Assembly: GCA_963811635.1 (NCBI GenBank)
Contig: CAWESB010000002.1
Location: 109,371 to 173,370 of the forward strand
Origin: JAIBJN01 sp963811635
GTDB lineage: Bacteria > Actinomycetota > Thermoleophilia > Gaiellales > Gaiellaceae
Direction of reading: 5' to 3'
DNA length: 64,000 bases
The stretch's first letter is position 1. Every line of letters starts with the position of its first letter. This document shows, one piece after another, positions 27,098 to 35,620 of the stretch. A program made the position numbers and the translations under genes. Below the pieces are notes generated by a model, which was given only the letters and a program-made list of their open reading frames with translations, searched no databases and had not been told where the DNA came from.

Positions 27098-27678
27098 GTG
27101 AGTGGTGACCAGTGGGTCGCAGTCGCGGGCGTCGCGGCTGGCGTGGCCGGGACGGTTGGCGGCTACCTCTTCGGCTACTTCAACGGCCGCGCCGAGCGCA
27201 GCCATGCGGAAAACCTCTCGCGGGCTGCCCGCCTCCATGATCAGCGGCTAGCAGGCTACGAGGAGCTTTCCACGCACCTTGAGCTAGAGCGTGAGTTCCT
27301 GAAAACTCGGCGGGACGCGTTGGACTATCCGCGCACAGGGGACGATAAGCGGCATCAGCGTCCAGGGGAAGAGGAGTGGATGAAGATCCGCGGACGTGTG
27401 GGAGTTGCCGGATCGGCGGCGGTGCTCGAGGCAATCGACCGCGTATGGTTTGCGATGATGACCTTCGAGATTCGTCTTTCCAGCTACGACGTCGTCTTGT
27501 CCACAAAAGTGGCAGAGCTGATCGGCGCCAAGCCGGAGGATCGGAAAGGCTTCAAAACGCTCCACCGGCGGGGTTTATGTGAGCCGCCGAAGAGGCTCGC
27601 AATGAAGCGCGGGTGCAGGGGCAGAGAGCGATCGAGAACGCGCGCTCGTTGATGCGAGATGAACTCGCCCGGTTGTAG
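27098..27678 (+). pseudogene. Membrane-anchored helical protein, frameshifted near the end
   Basis: An N-terminal transmembrane helix with Gly-rich pattern (VAVAGVAAGVAGTVGGYLFG, residues 7-26) is followed by a long soluble helical domain (ERSHAENLSRAARLHDQRLA, GYEELSTHLELEREFLKTR, IDRVWFAMMTFEIRLSSYDV). The frame reading to 27652 ends in unlikely Arg-rich sequence after HRRG. The natural-looking end, AEEARNEARVQGQRAIENAR through DELARL, is in another frame and stops at TAG 27678. One or two small indels lie at about 27570-27588, near a GGGG run. The family is unknown; the shape resembles island-encoded accessory membrane proteins. Confidence 0.5.
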
Positions 27679-27805
27679 CGACCGGAGTCGACAAGCTCCC
27701 GACAGGGCACCCTTTCCACTCGGCGTTTCGAGCGCACTCTCGGCGGAAACTGTTGCCACAATAGGAGGCCAGTAACCGCCGCGAGGCCCGTGGTGCGGGC
27801 GACGG

Positions 27806-27955
27806 ATGCGCGTCTACCGCATCATTGATCGCAGGAACGACCGCTACTACGAGCGAGTACACGATCACGAAACGCGTGAGGTCGTCCGAGAGGTCAACGA
27901 GCCGTTGAGCGCGCATCAAGGCCACGGCTCCGCGAAGCACAAGCAGCCGTCCTGA
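27806..27955 (+). CDS. Small basic protein, 49 aa
   Basis: A 49-residue protein starting MRVYRIIDRRNDRYYERVHD and ending with His/Gly/Lys-rich GHGSAKHKQPS. A run of charged residues alternates with beta-like V/E segments (REVVREVNEPL), suggesting a small beta fold. No catalytic motif or Cys is present. A hairpin of six G and six C follows the stop at 27962-27976. Coding character is supported by the natural amino-acid composition and a suitable terminator. Confidence 0.5.
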   Translation: MRVYRIIDRRNDRYYERVHDHETREVVREVNEPLSAHQGHGSAKHKQPS

Positions 27956-27961
27956 CCGGAC

Positions 27962-27976
27962 GGGGGGACGCCCCCC
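27962..27976. terminator. GGGGGG-ACG-CCCCCC hairpin
   Basis: Six G (27962-27967) and six C (27971-27976) around a 3-nt loop, 6 nt after the stop of the 49-aa gene. There is no T run. A transcription stop is plausible. Confidence 0.45.
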
Positions 27977-28122
27977 TCGACGCCCGTGCGGATCCCCGGG
28001 AGGGAACAGTCGCCGGGAGAAAAGTGACGCGGCGTTTTCGGCCTGACGGCTTCTGCGAGGGTTCACGTCTCGTGCGCTGACGGCTCCTCCCAGCGGCCAG
28101 GCCCCATCGCGGTGTCGGAGGC

Positions 28123-28442
28123 TCAGCCGAGCTTCACGGCCGTTCCACTTGCCGCGACCATCAGCATCGAGTTGCCGACGCTCTTGTAGTCGATGTCGAT
28201 CGAGACGAGCGGCGTCGCCGCCGATCTGCTTCGGCCCCGCGGCCTTCAGTTCGTCGATCACCTCGGCGACCGCCTTGGCGATCTCGCCCCTCGTACGATT
28301 TCGACCGTCCGCCGACGATGCTGCGGAAGCTTGCGGTGATGTCCTTACCGATATGAATTCCCATGATCGCCTGCGAGGAGACGACTCCCAGGTACCTGTT
28401 GATCGGACGGCCCTCGACGCTCGGGCTCGTGGTTACGATCAT
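28123..28442 (-). pseudogene. YbjQ/UPF0145-family protein, frameshifted twice
   Basis: The start MIVTTSPSVEGRPINRYLGV and IMGIHIGKDITASFRSIVGG follow the UPF0145 (YbjQ, DUF74) family, a small pentameric fold. The normal continuation EIAKAVAEVIDELKAAG appears one frame over after about 28290 (extra G in a GGGG run). The family end SIDIDYKSVGNSMLMVAASG appears in a third frame after about 28215 and stops at TGA 28123. The repaired protein would be about 106 residues, the family length. The function is unknown; heavy-metal binding has been proposed. Translated as given, the protein is broken. Confidence 0.65.
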
Positions 28443-28542
28443 GCTGCTCCTTTCCGCGCGTGCCGAGACTTGCGACGACGTCCCTTTGCCATTCTCGGAG
28501 GCGGGACCCTACATTGCATCTCCACGTCTCTATTCTGTGGCC

Positions 28543-28760
28543 ATGACGGGCACCGGTCGTCGCTGCAAGAGTTGCGAGGGCGCGGCTCCCAGGGCTTGCC
28601 CGACCTGACCGCTTCTACTGCTCGCCTGCCTGCCGCCAGTCAGCCTACGAGCAGCGTCGAGCGCCGAGCTGGCAAGCGTCGGTCCGGTTCCTGGAAGCCA
28701 ACTTCCCAGAGCGGTGGGGACGCGTGGCGGCGTCGCCGAGGATGCCGGTCGCGAGCCCGC
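28543..28760 (+). pseudogene. Possible small zinc-ribbon protein, frameshifted
   Basis: MTGTGRRCKSCEGAAPR is one frame. One frame over, after about 28605, FYCSPACRQSAYEQRRA and VRFLEANFPERWGRV follow. A C-x-x-C ... C-x-x-x-C layout with a C-S-P-A-C-R-Q-x-A-Y ending is typical of short zinc-finger proteins in actinobacteria. The 3' end is undefined. Low confidence. Confidence 0.35.
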
Positions 28761-28790
28761 CCGTCGGTCGCGAGCCCCAGCTAGATCGGA

Positions 28791-30179
28791 CTAGGCGACA
28801 CTCGCAATCGGCTCAGGCATCAGCGCCGGTTGGCGCTGCGCCTCAAGGGCGAAGTCAGAACGGATCCCGGACAGGTAGGTCTCGCTGGCACCCGCCAGGA
28901 TCGCTTCGAACGCCGCAACGACTGTCGTGTCGAACTGAGTTCCCGCCGCCTGGCCAAGCCGCCAACGTGCAACACGGCTAGGCATGGCATCCCGATAGGG
29001 CCGGCCTGAGGTCATGGCGTTGTAAGCGTCAGCCACACCGATGATGCGAGCGATGATCGGAATCTCATCGCCCACGAGCTTGTCTGGGTAGCCGTTGCCG
29101 TCCATCCGCTCGTGGTGGTGCCTGACGATCCAGGCGATCTCGGCGTAGTCATCGACTTTGGCAAGGATCCGTTCACCAATCGCCGAGTGCTCCTCCATGT
29201 GCCGCCGCTCCTCAAGCGTAAGGGCGCCTGGCTTTTCGAGAAGACCGGCTGGAAGCCCCACCTTTCCAATGTCATGGACGAGTCCACAGAGATGTGCGAG
29301 CTGCTGGTTCTGCTCAGATAGGCCAAGCCGGGCAGCGATGTCGCGCGCATAGATGGCCACCGCAGCCGAATGTCCCGCCGTGTACTGATCTCGCGCATCG
29401 AGAGCCGCGACTAGGGCCGTTGCGAAAGAAAGGTTCGCCCGCTCCAGACGCTCGTTGACACAGCGAAGCTTGCTCGGTCGTTTGGCGCTGCTCGCGGTAG
29501 AGCCCGTGGAGTCGATGGGCAGCGAACGCCGGCACAAGGAAGAGCAAGAGGCTCCATGCGGAGAACTGCTCGTAGGCGTAAATCAGCACAACGATGATCG
29601 GCGTATAAACCGGAACGGTTCCTAGAAGAATCGGCCGTGAGCAGGCTGCAGTCCACTTAGGGAATCGCCGCTCTTTCTGATCGCAACGACCGCGGCACCA
29701 AGTAGAGCATCGACGGCAGCGTCAACGAATGCTGCGACGGCCACGGCGGCAAACAAGCGCCCCGCCGACGGGTCATCCACCAGGACGAGGGAGGCCGCAA
29801 CGCCCGCTAGTCCAGCTCCCAACGCTCTCGTGCTTGTCCAAATGGCCCAGCGCGCGTACGGCTCCCCGAAGGTCACCACCAAGCCCAGCGCCCCGACGGC
29901 CATCGCGGACAAGGGCCCGAAGACGACCGCCGCGAAGACCACGGGCAGTATGGAAACAGTGATCTCGACATTCGCGTTTACGCGAACCGGGCGTCGCTCG
30001 GCAAGGAACGAGAACAATCCAAGCAGCAACACGGCCAGGGCAGGGCCGGTCGACGAGCCAGTGAGCACAAGGCCGAGGGCGAAGAGAACCGTGAGCGCCG
30101 AGAGACCGATCGCGAAGATCGAGATTGGCGCGATTGGGCGACGCACGGTTACAAGCGGATTCTGAGCGAAACTGCTCAA
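28791..30179 (-). pseudogene. Membrane HD-GYP phosphodiesterase, frameshifted twice
   Basis: The N-terminal half (from 30179) is a multi-helix membrane sensor: LTVLFALGLVLTGSSTGPAL, LPVVFAAVVFGPLSAMAVGA. At about 29630 (one C missing after FF) it continues in a new frame with LGTVPVYTPIIVVLIYAYEQ. Near 29475 it changes again into an HD-GYP domain: GHSAAVAIYARDIAARLGL, LVHDIGKVGLP and HHERMDGNGYP, all signature residues present. The C-terminus ends EPIASVA. Intact, it would hydrolyse cyclic di-GMP. As sequenced it is broken twice, possibly by error. No diguanylate cyclase is nearby. Confidence 0.68.
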
Positions 30180-30186
30180 AGCTCTT

Positions 30187-30212
30187 GCTTATCCCCCAAA
30201 AGGGGTATAAGC
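30187..30212. promoter_or_regulatory. Palindrome between HD-GYP and a 28-aa gene
   Basis: GCTTAT (30187-30192) pairs with ATAAGC (30207-30212), and CCCC with GGGG around AAAA. It lies 8 nt upstream of the HD-GYP start and 44 nt before the small gene. It could be an operator or a small stem in either transcript. Confidence 0.4.
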
Positions 30213-30255
30213 ATCGGGGCCGCCGTTATCCCCCTCCGCCGGAGAGGAGTCCAAG

Positions 30256-30342
30256 ATGTTGCAGTGGAAGACTCGGGCGCTGGCCCTCATTACCCTCGCT
30301 AGCTCCTTTGCCGCAGTCGGCGGCCTCAGCAGGTGGTGGTAA
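30256..30342 (+). CDS. 28-aa hydrophobic peptide
   Basis: It begins MLQWKTRALALITLASSFAA and ends VGGLSRWW: a short basic N-terminus, one hydrophobic helix and a Trp pair at the membrane face. GAGAGGAG ends 7 nt before the ATG. It looks like a single-pass membrane microprotein. Strong hairpins follow it. Confidence 0.5.
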   Translation: MLQWKTRALALITLASSFAAVGGLSRWW

Positions 30343-30362
30343 ACCTCCCGAAGTCTTAGTAT

Positions 30363-30416
30363 TTCCACAGCCCCCGACATCCCTCCGATGAGGGATTTGT
30401 CAACAGGGCTGTGGAA
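30363..30416. terminator. Nested hairpins after the 28-aa gene
   Basis: TTCCACAGCCC (30363-30373) pairs with GGGCTGTGGAA (30406-30416), enclosing ATCCCTC/GAGGGAT (30379-30385/30390-30396). Both stems are perfect. Confidence 0.5.
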
Positions 30417-30422
30417 GCTGTG

Positions 30423-30460
30423 GAAGACCCGGCCACTTCACTCCGAAGTGGCTGGTCTTC
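30423..30460. terminator. Long hairpin between convergent small genes
   Basis: GAAGACC...GGCCACTTC and GAAGTGGC...GGTCTTC form about 14 base pairs with a 5-nt loop and one bulge. It lies between the 28-aa gene and the end of the LuxR-type gene, so it may stop transcription from both sides. Confidence 0.6.
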
Positions 30461-30481
30461 GTTAAGCGCCTGAAAACGGCG

Positions 30482-30853
30482 CTAGGAGATGAGGCCGCGG
30501 CGGAAGCCGATGGCGACCGCGTGGGCGCGGCTGCGGGCCTGGAGCTTGGCCAGCAGGTGCCGGACGTGCGACTTGACGGTCTCCTCCGAGAGGAAGAGCC
30601 GCTGGCCGATCTCGCGGTTCACGAGGCCGTCCGAGATCAGCTGCAGAACCTCGATCTCCCGCATCGTCGGCTCCTGCTCGAGCTCGCGCATCGGCGGGGC
30701 CAGCGGGATCACCTCGGCGCTGGCATTGCGGCCGTTGCGCCGGGCGGCCACTTCGTCGAAACGACGGGAGTGGTCGAGGTATTTGCTCAGGATGTTCTTG
30801 CGCTCTGCGGCGTCCACGAGGGGGTGATCGGCAGCCCCAACTGTGGACAACAC
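30482..30853 (-). CDS. LuxR-family HTH regulator, short
   Basis: 123 residues with a C-terminal LuxR-type HTH: TMREIEVLQLISDGLVNREI, GQRLFLSEETVKSHVRHLLA, KLQARSRAHAVAIGFRRG. The N-terminal about 60 residues lack a receiver or PAS domain, so the input signal is unclear. GTG 30853 is used as start; TTG 30850 is adjacent. It is likely a transcription regulator, perhaps of the island or of envelope genes. The hairpin AGCGCC...GGCGCT overlaps its stop codon region. Confidence 0.82.
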   Translation of the reverse strand: MLSTVGAADHPLVDAAERKNILSKYLDHSRRFDEVAARRNGRNASAEVIPLAPPMRELEQEPTMREIEVLQLISDGLVNREIGQRLFLSEETVKSHVRHLLAKLQARSRAHAVAIGFRRGLIS

Positions 30854-31572
30854 CCCAATATGAGGGAGTCAGGACGCCCCTAATGCTGTATCGCACTAGG
30901 CGGCCTTGGCGGCCAGCCGGTTGATTCCGGGCAATCACGAGCTCGCGTTGCAACCAAGCTGCTGGTGTCGCCGACAATCGAAGCACCATCGGCCGATCGT
31001 CTGCGTCACCCGTACGACTGCTTGGAGATGCTGCCGGACCGGTGGATGCTCAGCATGAGAAACGGCCGTGCTCGTGCAATGAGCGGCAGTGAACGTTCCG
31101 ATGAACGACGGTCCACGTCTCCGGTGAGCCGCCGTCAGGTCGTGAACATTGCGACCGTCGATGCTCCGCTGCGCTGGATTCGCCAGCGAATCGCGCTGAT
31201 CATGCGGCTGATCGACAACGAGCGTGTACGCTCCGCATCGTCGTAGATCGGGATCGTGATGACGGCGTTGACAGACGGTCACGACCGTCGAGAACGGAGA
31301 CGTCGCTCCGTCACACTTCATGCGGTATGCTCGACGAGGCCGCATCGGGATGCACGTTCGATGGGATCGCGTTCATCGCGATGGTGCGACGGCGCGTGAA
31401 GCCTCGACGTTCGTAGGCCGAGCGAGCACGAGAGCTCCGAAGCGCCTCGATGAAGGCGACGAGGTATTAGACGACCCGCCTTCGAGCTCGTCGAGCCGCC
31501 CTTCTCGACGAGCGTCGCGCGCAATCTCGACCTGCTCGTAATCGCGGCGCCCGAGTAGCGACGCTCGTTTTC
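30854..31572. other. About 0.7 kb without a supportable gene
   Basis: Reading frames exist on both strands (for example 30965-31246 plus and 30935-31345 minus), but none has a ribosome-binding site, a natural composition or a recognised motif. The first part repeats CGxxx-rich words with no clear structure. Promoter-like TTGACA occurs at 31268 but lacks a well-placed -10. The apparent C-terminal extension of oppF to 31373 is an artefact of its frameshift. Confidence 0.5.
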
Positions 31573-32645
<1,073 letters not shown>

Positions 32646-32653
<8 letters not shown>

Positions 32654-33671
32654 CGACGGCCGCCCTCGATCGCTGCCACTCCTCCGCCGGCACCGGGTTG
32701 AAGCAGGCGACGAAGTGGCCCGGCTCGAGCTCGCGGAGGAGCGGGACCTCCTGGCGCGACTGCTCGACCTCGAAGCGGCAGCGCGGCTGGAACGGGCAGG
32801 CGGTCGGCGCGCTCAGCATGTCGCGCGGGGCCCCCTCGATCGGCGTCAGCGCCTCCTTGCGCCGTGCGTCCAGGCGCGGGATCGACTGCAGGAGGCCCAG
32901 CGTGTACGGGTGGCGGGGCCGGCCGAAGAGCTGGGTCGCCGAGCCGGTCTCCACGAACATGCCCGCGTACATCACGTTGACCCGCTCGCAATGACCGGCG
33001 ACGACGCCGAGATCGTGGGTGATCAGGATCAACGCGGTGTCCTGCTCCTCGACCAGGACGTGCAGCAGCTCGAGGATCTGCGCCTGGATCGTCACGTCGA
33101 GCGCGGTCGTCGGCTCGTCCGCGATCAGGAGCTTGGGCTCGCAGGCCAGGGCCATCGCGATCATCGCGCGCTGGCGCATGCCGCCCGAGAACTGGTGCGG
33201 GTAGTCCTTGAGCCGCAGCTTCGGGCTGGGGATGCCGACGCGGTCGAGCAGCTCCGCGCTCCGCTCGTTGGCCGCCTTCTTGTCCATGTCGAAGTGGGTC
33301 TCGAGCGCCTCGCGGATCTGCCGCCCGACGGTGAGCACGGGGTTCAGGCTCGTCATCGGGTCCTGGAAGATCATCGCGATGTCGCGGCCGCGGATCTTCC
33401 GCAGCGCGCTGTCGGGCAGCGTCAGCAGGTCGCGACCCTCGAACATCGCCGTGCCGCCGGTGACCTTCCCTGAGCGGGAGAGGATCCCGAGCAGGGCAAG
33501 CGAGGTGACGCTCTTCCCGCAGCCGGACTCGCCCACGATCCCGAGCGTCTCGCCCGGCGCGATGTCGAACGTGATCCCGTTGACGGCGTGCACCTGGCCG
33601 CGGCTCGTCCAGAACTCGACGTGGAGATCCTCCACGGAGAGGAGCGGCTCCCTGCGAGGGCTGAGGCTCAC
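32646..33671 (-). CDS. oppD: Oligopeptide ABC transporter ATPase OppD
   Basis: 341 residues. Walker A GESGCGKSVTSLALLG, Q-loop MIFQDPMTSLNPV, signature FSGGMRQRAMIAMALA, Walker B LLIADEPTTALD, H-loop ITHDLGV, and the C-terminal ACPFQPRC Cys segment of the peptide-ABC family. It hydrolyses ATP to drive import with OppF. GTG 33671 overlaps the oppC stop (GTGA); the longer upstream reading is a shadow. Confidence 0.9.
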
Positions 33672-34567
33672 CGGCCGCGCAGCTTCGGGTCGAGTGCCTC
33701 GCGGAGCCCGTCGCCGATCAGGTTGAAGCCGAGGACGGCGAGGACGATGGCAATGCCCGGCGCGATCGCGAGGTGCGGGCCGCTGACGAAGTAGCGGTTC
33801 ACGTCGGAGAGCATCGTGCCCCATTCCGGCGTGCCCGGATCGGGGGGGCCGAGGCCGAGGAAGCCGAGGCCGGCGACGTCGATGATCGCGGTAGCCATCG
33901 CGAGAGTTCCCTGGACGATCACCGGCGAGATCGCGTTCGGGATGATGTGCGAGGAGAGGATCGACCGGCGCGGGACGCCCGTGGCGCGCGCGGCCAGGAT
34001 GAAGTCGTTCTGCTTCTGCGCGAGCACCGAGCCGCGCAGGAGGCGGGCGAAGATCGGGATGTTGACGATGCCGATCGCGATCATGATCTGGAAGAAGCCT
34101 GGCCCGAGGACGGCGACGATCCCGATCGCCAGGAGCAAGCTCGGAATCGAGAGCATCACGTCCATGCAACGCATGATGATCGTGTCCGACATGCCGCCGA
34201 AGTAGCCGGCGACGCCGCCGAGGACGAGGCCGATCGACAGGCCCACCGTCACGGAGACGACGCCGATGACGAGCGAGTAGCGCGCGCCCCAGACGATCCG
34301 TGACCACTCGTCGCGCGACTGCTGGTCGAGGCCGGCCCAGTGGTCCAACGAGGGCGACTGGAAGGCGTCGGTGAGCGGCGCGACCACCTCGCGGGGCCCG
34401 TACGGGGCGATGATCGGCGCGAGGATCGCCATCGCGGTGAAGATCCCGACGAGCACGAACCCGACGAGGGCGCTCGGATTGCGCCGCAGCCGGCTCCAGG
34501 CGTCGTTCCAGAGGCCCTGCGGAGCCTCCTGGAGAACGCGACGGCCTTCGAACTCGGCGACCGACAT
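33668..34567 (-). CDS. oppC: Oligopeptide ABC transporter permease OppC
   Basis: 299 residues. It starts SVAEFEGRRVLQEAPQGLWN, then a first helix, and the EAA-loop AARATGVPRRSILSSHIIPN characteristic of the peptide/nickel permease family. The Pro/Gly-rich GLGFLGLGPPDPGTPEWGTM is a strong DppC/OppC signature. The ATG overlaps the oppB stop by one base. It forms the channel with OppB. Confidence 0.9.
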   Translation of the reverse strand: MSVAEFEGRRVLQEAPQGLWNDAWSRLRRNPSALVGFVLVGIFTAMAILAPIIAPYGPREVVAPLTDAFQSPSLDHWAGLDQQSRDEWSRIVWGARYSLVIGVVSVTVGLSIGLVLGGVAGYFGGMSDTIIMRCMDVMLSIPSLLLAIGIVAVLGPGFFQIMIAIGIVNIPIFARLLRGSVLAQKQNDFILAARATGVPRRSILSSHIIPNAISPVIVQGTLAMATAIIDVAGLGFLGLGPPDPGTPEWGTMLSDVNRYFVSGPHLAIAPGIAIVLAVLGFNLIGDGLREALDPKLRGR

Positions 34568-35574
34568 CAGCTCAACCTGATCCGCGGGTCGATGAACCCG
34601 TACGTCAGGTCGACGATCAGGTTCACGAACACGAAGACGATCGCGAGGAAGAGGATCCCACCCTGGAGCACCGCGTAGTCCCGGCCCTCGATCGCGTCGA
34701 CGAGCCACGAGCCCACGCCCGGCCACGCGAAGACCTTCTCGGTGAGGACGGCGCCCGAGAGCAGGAGCCCGACTTGCAGGCCGACGATCGTCGTGATCGG
34801 CAGCAGCGCGTTGCGGAAGATGTGGCGACGGTCGACCGCGCGCGGCGCGACGCCCTTCGCGCGCGCGGTGCGCACGTAGTCCTCGTTCTGCACGTCGAGC
34901 GTGGACGCGCGCGTGATGCGGGCGATGATCGCGAGCGGGATCGTCCCCAGGGCGATCGCCGGCAGGATCAGATGCTTGACCGCGTCCACGAACGCCTCCC
35001 AGTTCAGGGTGATGATGGCGTCGAGGATGTAGAAGTTCGTCGGGTGCTCGGCGGCCAGGAGCGGGTCCTGGCGCCCCACCGAGGGCAGCCAGCCCAACCT
35101 GACCGAGAAGATGTACTTGAGGATGATGGCGAGGAAGAAGATCGGGATCGAGATCCCGATCAGGGACGCCAGCAGGCTCGTCTGGTCGATCCACGTCCCG
35201 TAGCGTTTCGCCGCGATGAAGCCTAAGGGGATGCCGAAGATCGTGGCGAAGATCATCGCGCCCACCGCCAGCTCGACGGTCGCCGGGAACCGGCGCCTGA
35301 GCTCCTCGGTGACCGGCTGGCGCGAATTGGTGCTCGTGCCCAGGTTGAAGCTCAGGATCACGTTCCTCGTGTAGCGCCAGTACTGCACGTAGATGGGCTC
35401 GTCGAGCCCGTACTGGTTCTCGATCGCCGCGATCGTCTCGGGCGTGGCGCGCTCGCCGAGAAGCGCGACCGCAGGGCTCCCGGGGAGCGCCCGCAGGTAG
35501 AGGAAGGTCAGGATCGAGAGCCCGATCAGGATCGGGATCAGAAGCAAGAGCCGGCGGACGACGAATCGAAGCAT
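34567..35574 (-). CDS. oppB: Oligopeptide ABC transporter permease OppB
   Basis: 335 residues. MLRFVVRRLLLLIPILIGLS at the N-terminus, EAA-loop TARAKGVAPRAVDRRHIFRN, and ending YGFIDPRIRLS, all as in DppB/OppB. Six helices. The ATG lies in the loop of a perfect 19-bp inverted repeat (35548-35596), so initiation could depend on opening this stem. It is the second gene of the operon, 46 nt after oppA. Confidence 0.92.
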   Translation of the reverse strand: MLRFVVRRLLLLIPILIGLSILTFLYLRALPGSPAVALLGERATPETIAAIENQYGLDEPIYVQYWRYTRNVILSFNLGTSTNSRQPVTEELRRRFPATVELAVGAMIFATIFGIPLGFIAAKRYGTWIDQTSLLASLIGISIPIFFLAIILKYIFSVRLGWLPSVGRQDPLLAAEHPTNFYILDAIITLNWEAFVDAVKHLILPAIALGTIPLAIIARITRASTLDVQNEDYVRTARAKGVAPRAVDRRHIFRNALLPITTIVGLQVGLLLSGAVLTEKVFAWPGVGSWLVDAIEGRDYAVLQGGILFLAIVFVFVNLIVDLTYGFIDPRIRLS

Positions 35575-35596
35575 CTAATTCGTCGTCCGCCGGCTC
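35548..35596 (-). promoter_or_regulatory. 19-bp inverted repeat enclosing the oppB start codon
   Basis: GAGCCGGCGGACGACGAAT (35548-35566) and its exact complement (35578-35596) leave an 11-nt loop that holds the ATG (35572-35574). In the transcript the 5' arm lies in the oppA-oppB gap and the 3' arm in codons 4-9 of oppB. Confidence 0.7.
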
Positions 35597-35620
35597 AATC
35601 AGCTCAGCCTCGTGACTCCG

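Noticed and set aside
30935..31345. 136-codon minus and 93-codon plus frames in the empty 0.7 kb
   Set aside because: No ribosome-binding site, no motif, unnatural composition on both strands.
31373..31572. Extended C-terminus of OppF
   Set aside because: It follows a frameshift. The family-typical Cys-containing end is in another frame and stops at 31573.
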